Source of the DNA: Antedon mediterranea
Taxonomy: Eukaryota; Echinodermata; Crinoidea; Comatulida; Antedonidae
NCBI RefSeq assembly: GCF_964355755.1
Contig: NC_092680.1
Location: 16,035,001 to 16,099,000, forward strand
DNA length: 64,000 bases
Reading direction: 5' to 3'
In this document: positions 11,325-24,259 of the stretch, in pieces
How positions within the stretch are numbered: the stretch's first letter is position 1
How the letters are laid out: each line of letters begins with the position of its first letter
Translations under genes and position numbers: made by a program
Notes under the pieces: model-generated
Databases searched by the model: none
Seen by the model: the letters and a program-made list of their open reading frames with translations, nothing else
Told to the model about the DNA's origin: nothing

Positions 11325-12165
11325 TGATTTTTTAAATATTATGTGCTCACTTTACTTCGTTTCGTTTTTCGTTCACGTCATCAAAACAAATGCTTAATAT
11401 GATTAGTTTGATTTACAGATTGAACCTTGATATATATATATTAACAACGGGTTTTATTAGGTAATTTATGCGAAGAGAGATGACGCATTATTATCAAATT
11501 AAAATACGACAATGACCATTATCGTTATAACATGATGTCATTGTCTTTAAAAAGAAAATGCTAGTACACAATAATGTATCTTTATGAGTTAAATAGGCGG
11601 GGAGCTGGGTTAAATAATAAATTGCAACGATTGCAATATTCGCTACATTCAACTAATCCAAACAATTTATAATTTAATATTGCAGATACTGATCGTATTT
11701 TGGACGCGAAATTATATGGTGCATACTAACTACAGGTTAATTGTGTTCGAATGTTTACAAAATATGAACGTCCAATAAAGGTCACGATTTTATCACTAAA
11801 ACTAATACTGGTACGTAGTATGTAGTGTTGTTATAACGTAATGGTTGTCGGCCTAAATGCGTGACGTTAAATTAATAATATTCAAATAATGATCGTCTGT
11901 CTTGCCTGCTACGGTACCTGACCTAAGTTTCAGTTCAACTGCATTAAAAATGAATAAAGAAAGTAGATAACCATGCGAGCCACCACCCATACGTTAGTTT
12001 AACTAACAAAGTGAAATAAGTAACGTCACAACACAAGCTTTAGGAGAATGAATCATACGTTAGGCGCATTTCCTGCGCACCATTGATACCGAGGAAAAAA
12101 AGGTTTCTTCTTAGTAGTGTGCTAAAATGTTTAGACACAGTCACTTCCTAATAATTAACATGGAG
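11325..12165. other. No gene seen
   Basis: AT-rich intergenic sequence with no family or repeat recognised. Confidence 0.4.
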
Positions 12166-12169
12166 TATT

Positions 12170-12269
12170 CTTATGCAACAACCTGAAGGAAACATAAGAT
12201 CTAGAGGGGGAAACAAGAGTAGACTAGCAGCAGTCTAGAAATTGACAACCAACTATCCGAACACCGGTA
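12170..12269 (+). other. Possible non-coding first exon ending in a strong donor
   Basis: A GC-richer purine stretch ends GAACACCG before GTAAGTATT at about 12270, a near-consensus donor with no coding frame before it. The next plus-strand gene whose coding exon starts at an acceptor is the Ig receptor at 20.7 kb, so this could be its 5' UTR exon. This is inference only. Confidence 0.2.
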
Positions 12270-12779
12270 AGTATTTATACAGAATGTTTTATATGTTGTC
12301 GCTTAGTTAACTGTGTTAGGCCCGAAACATCGACTTGTTTATTATTCGTAAGGATGTCTTTGTTTTTATCTTTCTTTATCTTTCTCTTTGTTTTGTTTTA
12401 AGGTTTACATTTATTGCTAGATATTGAATGAGTTTGAGTTGGTAATTTGTTATATATAAAAAAAAGCGAAAGGATAAGTACTATTTAATATTGGTAGCCT
12501 ATAAGGTCATACTGCTGCTGTCGTATTTGTATTTATATACAAGTTGTTGTGTGTGGTGTGTGTATTATATTGTTTATAAGTGGTAGGCCTACATCACTTA
12601 AAGCCAACAACAAAATAATGTTTAACATTGCCATAAATTTAAATCTTTTCGGAATCAACACGTTAATAACACACACATTATTATGTGCTTAATATGATAA
12701 CTAAACTTTCCAGTATTTTATTATTCAACTTCTGTTTCCAATAATAGTCAATATAAACAATTAATTTTTATTTTTATCA

Positions 12780-12930
12780 TTACTGTAAATAATCATTGTA
12801 TATATTTTATAATTTATATTTATATTGGTCTTGTTTTTTTTTGTTGTAAAAATCTACTGTAATATTATACCTTATTGTGGTTACCATTATAACAAATGTA
12901 CGATTGATTGAATAAAGTTCACATATATAT
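12780..12930 (+). mobile_element. LINE 3' end fragment
   Basis: A T-rich stretch leads into a TGATTGAATAAAG tail, the form typical of short-repeat-ended LINE 3' UTRs. There is no coding part. Confidence 0.3.
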
Positions 12931-15900
12931 ATTCGATTATTATATGGAAATGTAAATAAGGCTGATGGAAATTCAAAGGTAGGGCCTATTTTAATAGTCG
13001 TCTGGGTGTTTGAGTGACACCGGAGCTAGGCCTTATAGTGTAATTTAGGTACCACTCAGCGGTGTCAGTGTCTTTCCCCATACATTTTGTCCAAAATATC
13101 CTCTTGCCAGAATTAGGGTTCACGCCATTGAATTTTCCAAGGTAGAGTAAAATATTTGCCATGTGGGTCGGGAATGATAGTCAACAATGGTGTAATGTAA
13201 TCTATTGTAAGTATTTCTGTTACAATGAGGACATCCCTTCTGAATGAATCAGTGTCGGTGATGATAGAGACTTGAATTCATTAATTTAATTTACTTTAGG
13301 CCGGAATTAGATTAGGTATCATGAACGGAAACTCATGTTATAATCGACTGCTTAATAAGACCCAAGGGCGTAGGCAGACAGTTGTTTTGGGGGCGGGGGT
13401 CACAAGTCCTATTCAGGGGTCTCTACTACCGGTACTACATTTTGAAGGTCCAAAGCTTAAACACTTACTAACATAATCCAATTTAAACATTAAAACACAA
13501 TTCTATATTATAAACCCCACCTAAAAGATTTGTGTGTAAAAAAACGTAAGCCTGGATGCGAATATTATCAGAGAGAATCTTTGTTTTAACCGACTACGGT
13601 GTGGTTACGCAACAGTAACTTGAACATAAAATATTATAGGCTTAGGCCTACTATAACTTGATAGTATTTAATTTTCCTTTTTACCATGGAGTTAAGTAAT
13701 AATTTTAACTACGAAAAAGAACAACAGCTTATCTCAAAATACATATTTCTTTTCCCGTCCTGTCGCGCCACGCGCAATAAGACGAAGTATTGCATAAATC
13801 ATATTTTCAGTATATCTTCCTTTAAAACAATCACCAGTTATCGAAGATGTAATGAATACATTGGCATAACTACCATTAGGGAATAGAATTATACTTATCC
13901 CAAGTGCCTCATATTACACGAATTGGCAAAGTATTACCGCCAACACTTGTGAATCTAATTAGACAGGAAATCATTTATGGAAGGAAGGGCCAACTGGTTC
14001 TCCGATTCGTCTAAAGTTGGTATTGTTATCATGGCTCAGCATCCAGGATGTTATGTATAAGTTTTCCTAGAGGATTCGGCTGTTGTATTTACAGTTTAAG
14101 AATACAAAAGCACATAAATCAACAGCACATTAGTACAATAGTTTGCAAGATATTTCCGTCATTTCCATGATAAGTAAGCGTTCACTTATCTTATTCTAAT
14201 CTGTGACCTATCTACAGATCTCTAGCATCTTAAACCAATAAAGACAACCGTATCAAACAATCAATCTCATCAACAAATACACAGTAACAAAAAGGAGTAC
14301 CAAAAGAAGATAAAAGGGATCTCTAGAAACCCCAAGGGCTTTAAAAGCTATGATTATAATACTTGGTCTTGACTTAATTTTTTTTACTTTAGGACTAAGT
14401 AATGTTATTATTGATTTTGATTCAATAGGCCATAGGGGATGGATCTACAAAATGTGTCTCACACACTTGCCATAGAAGACAGTAATGCATCTAGTGGCAG
14501 CCAGTTGTATGATATAGGCCTAACGCTTTAGGCCTAATCAACCGAATACTATTATTACACACTGTACCTACATGATGCGTTAGATCATGCCATTCAATGT
14601 TTTTAATACACATAAACACTACAATAAAATTCATTCCAAGTTAATAATAATATTAATACATGTTCGGAACAGTATGAAAACACTTTCTAATGAAATGTGC
14701 ACAATCTACTGCCTGATGAAAAAAAAAGCACCGCATTGGATTTGGACACTGTTTTCCTGGTATCATGATTTGTAGGCATGTACAACACCATCAGGTCTAT
14801 AGTACATAGTGCAGGATGTTAAATACACTGTTTGGTTGATTTATTAGTGAAATATCTGTTAATAAAACGTCTAAATAAATATTTATGGCCGTCAATGTAG
14901 ATTAGTCTAGCTCATCAGCCATCTCTAATGAGTTAACATACTAAAATTACTCGAACATCAATACCTTTTCTGACATTTCTGTGGGATCGTTATTACATCA
15001 AATTAATACAATTTATCTATTTTCGATATTTTTGAAATATTTAAAATCGCGCGGTTTCAATATTTTCACAAGAAAATTTACTCCTTGACCTCATAGTCTT
15101 ATTTTCTAGTCGCTAGGTGGCCTGGAATGTATTATTGAATGTGTATTTATGTCGGACTTGTGACGACTTTGGTGGATGTACAGCATAGGCTGGTTGCTGC
15201 CTGGAATATGCGGAACTAGTACAGGTGTTTTTAAAATTGAGGGCGCCAAACAAATCATTTACGTGATCAAAATACAGGTGGCACAGGTACAGGTGAAATG
15301 CATTGCATGCCTCGCTGGCTCGCACTTTAACAACTATTGATTTGAAACAAGAAAAAAAATACTAGCTGAATTAACACAGGGAAGAATGAAGTTATGTAAT
15401 TTCACTTTTTATACTGAAAGTGAAATTGTCTGTGTCTGGTCGGGTGCATAATCAGTAATCATTCTCCTTTGTCCTACAGTATTTGCACCTTCCTTTCTAT
15501 AAATCCTAGGATACGTCACATCTGTAATGATTAATAATTCATAGGACAACCAAGTATTATGTATTAATGTCTTCATCGCCTTCAGTATCATTCGAACTGT
15601 GCATTTATTTGACAGCGGCTTTAACAAGATCTTCACATTCAACTTTTTTATTTTGGTAAACCTGGCCTAACACTACATAAAAGGAAACTCAACATCAACT
15701 TCTCAGCAGGTCGATCAGCAACTGTAGTTAGAGAATGAAAACAAAATTAAAGAATAAAATGTATATATCCTTTAAGCAACCTATTTTACTATGTTTATTC
15801 ACAATTTCTATCTAATACGACCTTGTAAATAACAATATTATTGACTCAATGTTCTAACAACAAACGGAAATCCGAGTTGGCAATGTGTGAATATATATCA

Positions 15901-16545
15901 GGGATTTATATAATAACTTATTGTTTATGAAACGCGAACATTTTTATTGCAGCATGTTCAAGGTTTTAAGCATGAATTGAATAAATTCAGCTATTTTTTT
16001 TTCAACACTAATTTTTGCTCTTTTTTTCTTTCTGTTAACATCTACGTATGTTTCATGTTATTCAGAAACTAAAATAAAACGTAAACATACTAAATTCAAA
16101 CTATTGGGATTTGGTCCAGTACCTCCTGTGGAGGTAAAAGGGACAGTCATCTACCGCACCACCAAGAGACACGTGGACTATACATACGTAAAGGGAAACG
16201 AATTCAAACAAATGCATTTCGTACAGTCTCTTGTGTTTTTAAAATAATTTGTTGCTGGGAAATGTTTCTATAAATATCATTGTTGTAATTATTGGATTAC
16301 ATCAATAGCTTAAAGTATTACGTTGTATAACAGTACAGAATAAATATTTATTTTACTGTCACATTGAGTGCAATTATGTGCATCTAGTGTCAAATGTCCA
16401 AGCAGGTGACAAATAATAAATATTTTTAAAACCTCTGCAATGCAACATTAATAAACTCAGCATTGATTCAAATGAAAAAGTAAGACCATTTCAAAGGAAA
16501 GTGGAATTTTCTTGAAGTAGGCATAATGAAGAAAGCACTCAATTA
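12931..16545. other. No gene seen
   Basis: AT-rich. Open frames here are 60-77 codons and look like chance. Many AGGCCTA words; no terminal repeats or RNA gene recognised. Confidence 0.4.
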
Positions 16546-16549
16546 CATC

Positions 16550-16701
16550 ATTCTTGATTCTCGTTTTGCAACATCGGTTTGTTCTTTGTTTTGTTTTTAA
16601 ATGTAAATATGTATATGTTTGTATGATGTAGTATGTTTAAGCGGATATTAGCCCTTGATGGAATTTGCAGCAATAAAGAAATTGAATTGAATTGAATTGT
16701 T
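16550..16701 (+). mobile_element. LINE 3' UTR fragment with GAATT-type tail
   Basis: A stretch reading TTAAGCGGATATTAGCCCTT, then GGAATTTGCAGCAATAAAG, then TTGAATTGAATTGAATTG. A 3' UTR ending in a short tandem repeat is usual for CR1/Jockey-like LINEs. No ORF remains. Confidence 0.5.
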
Positions 16702-19130
16702 GGGTTTTTTAAAAGAAAATTATATAACAAACGAAGCTATTTTCAATAAATAATAGAATGTCAATCCGATTACACAATTTGCACGTTCAGTTATCATGAT
16801 AATGGTTTTGATAATGCAACGTGGGTTTTTTAAGTTGTCCCCTTATCCGTTACTTGTTCCTATGGTTTTTTTCAGGATGTCACACAGTTTTAAATATATA
16901 AATTCAATATAGGCCTACAACCAGCAAATATGGTTTAGTCTTAACAGTTTTTATTCAATATCGATATACAGTATATCATCAAATGTAATACAGACTACAT
17001 CTCTGGCTAAGTGCCATAATAATCACAAAGCAATTCTACGAAACTTTTGAGATATTTTAATAATTGTACAATTGTTTAAAAATTGTATTCTCTCTCAAAT
17101 TCAAAGTTCTCAAATTTGTTTTACCCTTTTCCTCCTGTATGCATGCGTGTACTGGGAGGGGACTATTATGAAAAAGGAACATCTTATTAAGGATGTGGGT
17201 TATAGGGAGAATTAGTGAGAAATGGTTGTTGACCTGATAATCAAAGTGTTACAATAACACTGTCATTATTGTTAGGCCTAAAATGTATTTAATCAATTAC
17301 CGTATAATTATAATTTTACCTTTAAAAAAATGTGTTATTGGGTATATTCTGTTTATGTTAAATTAAATCAAATATAATGTTTTTTTTCATTTAACATTCA
17401 AGTTAACATATTATTTCTTACGAGATGTTCTCTTGTTTCTGAGAAATATAATAATAAATCATCATCATCATCATGTATATAATATGGTAATGTACAACAA
17501 CAAAAATGAAAAGGGAAAAAAATCCAGGAAGTAAACTGTCTATAGATAATTTTGTTTACAACTTAGTAACGACGAATATAATCATCAGTATCGATATTTA
17601 AATTGTTGCTATATCTCGTGTTATAATAGATATTAACTAATATTTCTGTTAGAACCAAACATAATCGGTATCTAAATTTCTTTTGGAAGTTGCCGGATAA
17701 ATAAGAGTAGAAGCGTGGGCTAAGTCGTGTGTCTTCGGATGTGAGTCACACTGGATCCTTCTTGCTGTATAGTAAAAAAAATGAATGAAAAATGACAGCC
17801 GTGTGGCTTATGATTTACTTGGATTGGCTCAACACATCAAAGCAATAAATAATATACAAACAGCAAGGTCTATATCATAATAAATGCATGCTAGTCTTAT
17901 GAGTGAGGGTATTACATTATTACCATGGAATTTACATCGAGACATTGAACGCGTGATAGGCATTATACTGTATTATTAAGCCAAATTTCAAGGTGAGTTT
18001 TGCGTGGTTTCCACGGTATAATATGAAAAATATACCAATACCAATGTTTTGTTTTTAAAGGTAGACATTATTTATGTATTAGTCGGTTTGGTACACTGAA
18101 GTGTTGTTGCTGACTGTATCCCCTTTGTTTCTGAAGATTAGCAACTAAGAAGGATGTGGGCGGGTGGGTGCCAACAAAAACGATGTTCATAAATAATTAT
18201 ATATTGGCTCCTTGGTATAATTATTACATTCATAAAAACGCAATATACACTATAAGAGCATGGTCTAAGTCGGTGATATGGATATTATAGCCTAACTAAT
18301 GTTATCCTAGAGCTGGACCTCTGCAGAATTAGTGTCGTGTTCTCCAAACTCCTGACCGGACAGAAAAATTTAGCCATATTTATTTATTTATTTATTTATT
18401 ACGGTATAAACAACAATATTAATTTAAATTTAAACTACAATGCAAGATAGCACATATATAAAAATAGTAATGAACACAGTTCAACTGTACAAACAGACAA
18501 GACATACACAGTTTGTTTTTTTTTTTGGACATATTTTAGGCCTATTAACAAAAAATATACCGGAATTAAAGGATATCTTTAGTCAAGACAACAATCAAGT
18601 TTCTTCATTACTACAGCATCCGACCTTTACCAATAATCTGACCTTCATTTGAACCAATCTAACATTTGTATTTAATATATAGACCTAAAAGCCATATACT
18701 ATCTTGATCCTAAAATAGATAATTAATACCTGCTATAAGTTCACATTTCCTTATTATCCACAATGAAAAAATCACATTCAAGATGTATGTTCATAATTAA
18801 TCATTCAGGTTTCAAAATCTAAGGAAAAAAATCAACCTAACCTATTGAAATTAATCATAGGAAACACACTTGTGTTTATGCTAGGCCTATCAACTGGAAC
18901 ATTGTGTCATTGAAAGTTTCTTTGGCCAACAGAAAATATTTAACACAAAAAAAACACATGCAGAATGGTATAAACAATGACCTTATCTTTTAAAATAAAA
19001 TATAGTTCATAAATGTGTTGATGATCATATAACTTTATGTATCTGTAACAGTTTAATATCAAAATTTATGTAAAGTAATTAACGATATCTTACTACAGCG
19101 GAAGAAGTTAAAAAACGTGCAAACGCGAAT
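16702..19130. other. No gene seen; TTTA microsatellite at about 18378-18400
   Basis: AT-rich, with an ATC repeat near 17458-17474 and a TTTA repeat near 18380. The 70-codon frame at 18440 has no recognisable content. Confidence 0.4.
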
Positions 19131-19139
19131 CTATAGCTC

Positions 19140-19405
19140 ACTATGTCGGTCGGTCGGTAAACACCAACTCATTCATATGTTTTTCTTATTTTGACACTGG
19201 ATATTATTACTTAGAGGCAAATATAAATGTTTTAAAACAATTTTTAACATTTTTTCAGCAATTTCGGTTGGTCGGTCGACTAACTCATATTCATATTTTG
19301 GTCGTCATTTTGGATATTTGGATATTAATACTTGGAGGCAAATATATATATTTTCAGCAATTTCGGTCGTTTGGTCGGTCAGTCAACACTAACTCAAATT
19401 TGCGC
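19140..19405. repeat. ~115-bp tandem repeat, about 2.3 copies
   Basis: Each unit begins with GGTCGGTCGGT or GGTTGGTCGGTCG, runs through AACTCATTCATAT-like sequence and GATATT.ATACTT.GAGGCAAATATA, and closes with TTTTCAGCAATTTCGG. Starts are near 19145, 19262 and 19362. Confidence 0.75.
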
Positions 19406-19644
19406 AGCGATGTATAATATGTAAAATGTTCCACAATTGGCAGCACTATAAAAGCATAAACACATCTGTCTGAAATGCTATATTACTGGCCTTCAATCCT
19501 GTGAAATATTTACTGATCAATTAACTTAACTCTATATTTCACAAACATACAACAACAAAGTAAAGCATTTAATAAAGCAATGCAAAGTTTTAATAAAGTT
19601 AATCACTTCCATAGAACAGTCTTTATTTATAAAAAGACAAAATA

Positions 19645-19845
19645 AACGGTTAAATTTAACCAAACCCCCATTGACTTACAGTCATTTTAAAAATGTTTAG
19701 ATTTAAATTTAAAGTTTTTAGTTAAATAATTGTATTTATTATCCAATTTTTGGTCAAAGTGAATAACTATTACGAAACATCAAAATGGCACATTTAACAA
19801 AACACTTTTTTTCAGGGGGGGGGGGGGGCAATCTTTAAGTGGACA
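19645..19845 (-). mobile_element. Degenerate copy of the AGATGTATTGTCCCCC MITE
   Basis: The stretch GGTCAAAGTGAATAACTATT and then CATCAAAATGGCAC (19752-19790) is the reverse complement of the left half of the intact MITE at 25.2 kb. It ends in a G14 run at 19815-19828 where the family normally has GGGGGACA, so the run may be an expansion of that terminus. Confidence 0.55.
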
Positions 19846-20640
19846 ACTATAATATGCATATTATTATCCCTTTCTTGCTGTCTCTTCTATTGTTTAATTT
19901 TACCGTCCAAATCTGATGATAAATGTTCTATACTTACTGGTATTAATATTACGTTATCAATTAGCATTATTTAAGTATGTATGTATTAGGATTTTACAGG
20001 GAATAGTGAAATTACACCCTTCCCTGGTTGTTTTTTAATGTGTGCCCATGGGCTTATTTCTAATGTGACAAGCCGTTATCAGGGAAATAGTAGCCTATTT
20101 TTAATATCTTAAAAATAATTTTTACTTTTAATGTGTGAATATGTTGTGCATTGGGGTAGCTCCATATACACAGTCCTACTGAATACCAATAACGCGTCAT
20201 TTGAAATAAAACCTCGGAGAAAGTATTTTATTTTTATTCAGGTTTATACAATAAAAAAACACGCAGCCCGAAGGCTGAAATTGTTGATTTACAAAAATAT
20301 ATATATAAATATATGGAAACATAAACATTAAAAAAAATACAAAAATTTATACAAAACATTAAAAAATTTGAAAAAATCAGTTAAAAAAATAAAATTATGT
20401 TATGTATAGTTAGTATAACAATTCTTATACATGACATAAGCCCCATCCACGGAATTATGTAGCTTAGTGTGTCACCACGTCCCATAATATCCTTCTTATC
20501 CGAAGGACAGACTTTCGCGAATTGTTTATTATCTATGAGCTGCTATAGTTCAATAGAAGTAATACCTGTATTACTGTTATAACCACAAAGATTAATTTGT
20601 AATTGTGACGCTTAAAGTGACGACACAGAAAAGGTGGAGC
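19846..20640. other. No gene seen
   Basis: AT-rich, strongly A-rich at 20280-20400. It lies upstream of the Ig receptor; no TATA box or clear promoter recognised. Confidence 0.35.
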
Positions 20641-20773
20641 GAATTGTTATATAGGTACTTAAACGGTGTTTTCTGTTATTTTTCAGAATCGTGTTATTGT
20701 TAATGGTGTGTGTCATCGCTGTGTGCAGGGACGTTATTATACAAAAGTGCTCGATTACAGTTTATACAACAAA

Positions 20774-22933
20774 ATGTATTGGAATGGAGTTATTATCACA
20801 CTTCTTCTTCTATTACCTTATAAGGCGAACGCAATTGCTATTCTTGAACCACTGATAGACACTGACGTTATCATTGGTGATACCGTTACATTAAGTGGAA
20901 CGGTAACGGATAACCCTAACATCCCAGTATCTTGGAGAAGTCAACTGGAAAAAACAGACAAATGGGAAGTTCTAACGTATGGAGCGTTCATATTTTCAGC
21001 AAAGTCTGATATTCGCAAACGATACAAAATCCAGGTAATTGGAGAGACCTACAACCTAATAATTTCAAATGTTGAATCGGGTGATGCGGGGGTATTTGAA
21101 ATTGGTTACATAACTGGCGGTACATTCTTTCCTCTGGATTCTAATGTGTTAAGCGTCTTAATACCACCTAATGCAGGATTCCCTGTTTGTGAGGCTAGTC
21201 CCGCAGGAAATGAGTACCTTGTAGGACAAATACTAACATTAAAATGTCAGACTGAGGGAGGAACGCCTGAGCCTGATATAGTATGGCTAAGGAATGATGT
21301 TGAGCTGGAAAGGATAAGCTTAAATAATTCCCTTTCTCGTGAAGTCAGACTTACAGAATTTGATAATGGAGCGTTGTTTGAGTGCCAACTCGATGGTCCT
21401 GCTGTTACTGAAACACTGAGTTGTGAAATAAGTCCTACTGTCGCAAAACCAATGGTAACTTTAGGCCCATCTGTAGTAGTGATTGATGAAGGACGCGATG
21501 CTGTTTTTAACTGTACGGGACAAGGGGTACTATCCCCTACATTTTCATGGTCATTTCCAACTGAAATCATACAAAGTAGTCGTTTCAAAATTGAAAATGG
21601 TGCGACCAGGTTAACCATATTAAAAACCACGATGTCAGACAACAATGCAGTTGTAAGATGTGAGATGAACAGTTTTGGCAAAGTCGTAGCTGGAAGGAGC
21701 GCAACACTTTTGATTCGGCCAAAGACAACTACAATGCAACCGACAACGGTAGCCACAACCGTACGGACAACAATAGCTTTAACTACAACACAACCAACTA
21801 CAGTATTTCCAACAACTACTCCTCTGAATGTAATTGTAACAACAATACAACCACCAACAGATTTGGTTAAAACAAGCCAAACCAATAGAGCAACTACAAT
21901 CAGAATCAGGCCGATGACAACCAGTTCAAAACCGACAAACAAAGCAACGACATCTTTTAAAACTACTAATTCCATAACAGAAACACCAACTATCACTGCT
22001 TATACGTCATCACCCAAAAACATATATATTACCACTGTTGACAGTATATCTTCTTCTCCATCTGTTTCTGCTGATGGAGGGGTAACACAGGAAAAGGGTG
22101 ATAATGGGAGAAAGAACCGACAACATCTTGGACTTATATTTGCAGCTGCTACTGCAGTACTCATTGTTCTAACTATTGTCATATTTTCTGCGTTTTGTTT
22201 AGTTGTCTGCAAGACTCGGGAAAAAAAAGACTCGTTTAATGTGAGTAATAACGCATCATCGCTGGCGGGAACTGGTGGTGGATCACCTTATAATAATGGC
22301 ATATTTCGCAATACCTCAGAATATCATGACGACGAATTAACTGGTACCATCAGTAGCCAACGAGAAAGCCAGGCTAGCGCAACAGAATCGGCTACAGGGG
22401 GTACTCAACAACACCCGACATATCCAGAAAATCTGTATACACTGCCAGCAAAATTAGGCAAGACGACTAAGATATACCACCCAGCATCCAGCTCTCAGCC
22501 CGACTTCAGCACCTTTCGGCTTGTAGACGAAAGTTTGCGTAATAACAAAGCATTAAGTTCAAACTCACTTGGCAGACGTCCAAAACCGGTGCCGGCACCG
22601 AAGCCTCCTCGATCGTACGGAGACTATGAGAATGTAAGTCGTGGTAACCTTAATGACAATGTAATGGAATCTAATTTTAGTGAGATCGCAGTTGTCGCAC
22701 ATGAGGATACGCCATTGCAGAGTGCAGTTGCTCCAGACCCTATCGAGACCTCCCCAATCTACGAAAACGGAACTGATATCCGCAATGCTGCTTTAGTAAA
22801 TTCATCGTCTCCAGAAATTCCCAAACAACCTAGTCCCGATGTTTCACCAACAAGTTCAAGCATTAATTACACGTATGAAGACGTATTAAAAATAGCAGAC
22901 TCTTTCTTAAATGATTTGGAACAATTTTCATAA
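20774..22933 (+). CDS. Type I transmembrane Ig-superfamily receptor, mucin-like stalk, tyrosine-motif tail
   Basis: 719 residues from the ATG at 20774 (context CAACAAAATG), chosen because a signal peptide follows (MYWNGVIITLLLLLPYKANA). The frame is open further left, but a TTATTTTTCAG acceptor ends at 20685, so the 5' part is probably UTR. Order: signal peptide 1-20; Ig-like domain 1 at about 24-131 with no cysteine pair; Ig 2 at 133-220 with C158/C204 plus a second pair C139/C217; Ig 3 at 225-314 with C247/C296; Thr/Pro-rich stalk 315-440; membrane segment about 452-479; basic stop-transfer (KTREKK). The ~240-residue tail has a proline-rich SH3-type site (RPKPVPAPKPPR, 602-613), two Y-E-N motifs (Y618, Y663) of the pYxN Grb2-type, and YEDV at Y701. 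All coding sequence is in one exon. I infer a cell-surface adhesion or immune-type signalling receptor; ligand and orthologue not recognised. Confidence 0.87.
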   Translation: MYWNGVIITLLLLLPYKANAIAILEPLIDTDVIIGDTVTLSGTVTDNPNIPVSWRSQLEKTDKWEVLTYGAFIFSAKSDIRKRYKIQVIGETYNLIISNVESGDAGVFEIGYITGGTFFPLDSNVLSVLIPPNAGFPVCEASPAGNEYLVGQILTLKCQTEGGTPEPDIVWLRNDVELERISLNNSLSREVRLTEFDNGALFECQLDGPAVTETLSCEISPTVAKPMVTLGPSVVVIDEGRDAVFNCTGQGVLSPTFSWSFPTEIIQSSRFKIENGATRLTILKTTMSDNNAVVRCEMNSFGKVVAGRSATLLIRPKTTTMQPTTVATTVRTTIALTTTQPTTVFPTTTPLNVIVTTIQPPTDLVKTSQTNRATTIRIRPMTTSSKPTNKATTSFKTTNSITETPTITAYTSSPKNIYITTVDSISSSPSVSADGGVTQEKGDNGRKNRQHLGLIFAAATAVLIVLTIVIFSAFCLVVCKTREKKDSFNVSNNASSLAGTGGGSPYNNGIFRNTSEYHDDELTGTISSQRESQASATESATGGTQQHPTYPENLYTLPAKLGKTTKIYHPASSSQPDFSTFRLVDESLRNNKALSSNSLGRRPKPVPAPKPPRSYGDYENVSRGNLNDNVMESNFSEIAVVAHEDTPLQSAVAPDPIETSPIYENGTDIRNAALVNSSSPEIPKQPSPDVSPTSSSINYTYEDVLKIADSFLNDLEQFS

Positions 22934-23640
22934 GCTGTTTATTGACCTAAATACGAGGAAAGGAATGGAAAAATAGACTTAACCTTTTGCCGTATGGTTA
23001 CACTGCAAATTCATACTTGATCGAACTGGAGATTATTCTGGATTATTAAATTATTTATTGAATTTGCGTTTTTCTCTTGACCATTTTTTTATCTCGATGT
23101 TGCAATAACTTTTGTTCTCAAATTAAAAACTGTTGACCAAGTCCAAGGTCAAGAAGAGACAAGAGAAAAACTACGTTTAAGTTATACTAAGTGCATACGT
23201 AAAACGGATTATTTGGTCCTTCAGCCGTACACTTGAAACAATAACAGTATTTAGGCCTACTAGTGTGCCTTTCTTTTTATTTTGTAACAAATAGTAAAAA
23301 CAGTACATAGCTCCAGGTGGTGGCAGTCTTTGTAATGAACAATATGTTATAAACTATTCGATTTTGAAATGCCTAAGGAATAGCGACATCGTCATTCTTT
23401 ATCTGTTAATATTTCCAATGATAAAGTTGTCGCAATGCAATACAACAACAGTAATGATTAGGCCTAATCAATTATAAGATAATGTTGCTATTATTTAATT
23501 TATTAGAGTACCATTTATAACGTTTGTACTGCATGATGAAAATTACGTTTACGATTACGTCACTTGTACTGTAAGTAACTTTCTGTAAAACATAGTATTG
23601 TGTAAGCATACTATAACATGGATATAAGTTATTAACGTAA
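22934..23640. other. 3' flank of the receptor gene; local inverted repeat
   Basis: An ATTAAA at 23045 is a possible poly(A) signal. The phrase TTTTTCTCTTGACC (about 23069) and GGTCAAG with CAAGAGAAAAA (23148-23170) form an imperfect inverted repeat about 100 bp apart. No gene. Confidence 0.4.
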
Positions 23641-23644
23641 TACT

Positions 23645-24245
23645 TATTTATAAATAGTGGAGCTAACGCCTTATAGCGGTGTATCTAATGCAATTGATGC
23701 CTTTAGTGGTGTATCTAGCTAACGTGTAGTATTAAACGCTGATGTATTAAAGTGAGGTATTTAACGCCTATAGACGCTTTAAAGTGCAGCTAACTCTACC
23801 TTATAGTAGTGATTTCAATGCAATAGAAGCGCCTTCTATGGTGTTGTATCTAACGCTAATAGACGTTTATAATGACGTGTCTACGCTAGACGGTTTCTAG
23901 TGCGGCTAACGCTATAGACGCCGTCTGGTCAGTTAACAATTTTAGATGAAGCGAATACAAATCTAAAAATGTAAAGGAATATTGTTAAACAACAAATTCA
24001 TTGTACAGAATGATAGTTATTAATGAAGCCAGTGCTATATACGCCTTCTAGTGGTGTATCTAACGTTAGAGACGTCTTATAGTGATGTGTTTAACGCCAT
24101 AGACGTTTCATAGTGATGTACCTAACGCTAGACGCTTTTAGTGCAGCTAACGCTATACGCATTTAGTCTAGTCTAGAACGTGTTAACCATTTAGAAGAAG
24201 CGAATAAATATCTAAAAATGTAAAAGAATATTGTTAAAATTCCTA
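23645..24245. repeat. Degenerate ~25-35-bp tandem repeat with a ~245-bp duplication
   Basis: Variants of TAGTGGTGTATCTAACGC and TAGACGCTTTAGTGCAGC recur about 18 times with irregular spacing. A larger unit is duplicated: GAAGCGAATA, ATCTAAAAATGTAAA and GAATATTGTTAAA occur at 23947-23988 and again at 24193-24234, and TTGTACAG..TTAGTTATT near 24001 recurs near 24351. Confidence 0.75.
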
Positions 24246-24259
24246 TGTAGGCCTATATA

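Noticed and set aside
21247-21996. 249-codon minus-strand frame under the Ig receptor
   Set aside because: Antisense shadow of the Thr/Pro-rich receptor exon; Val-rich composition results from reading ACA/ACN codons backwards.
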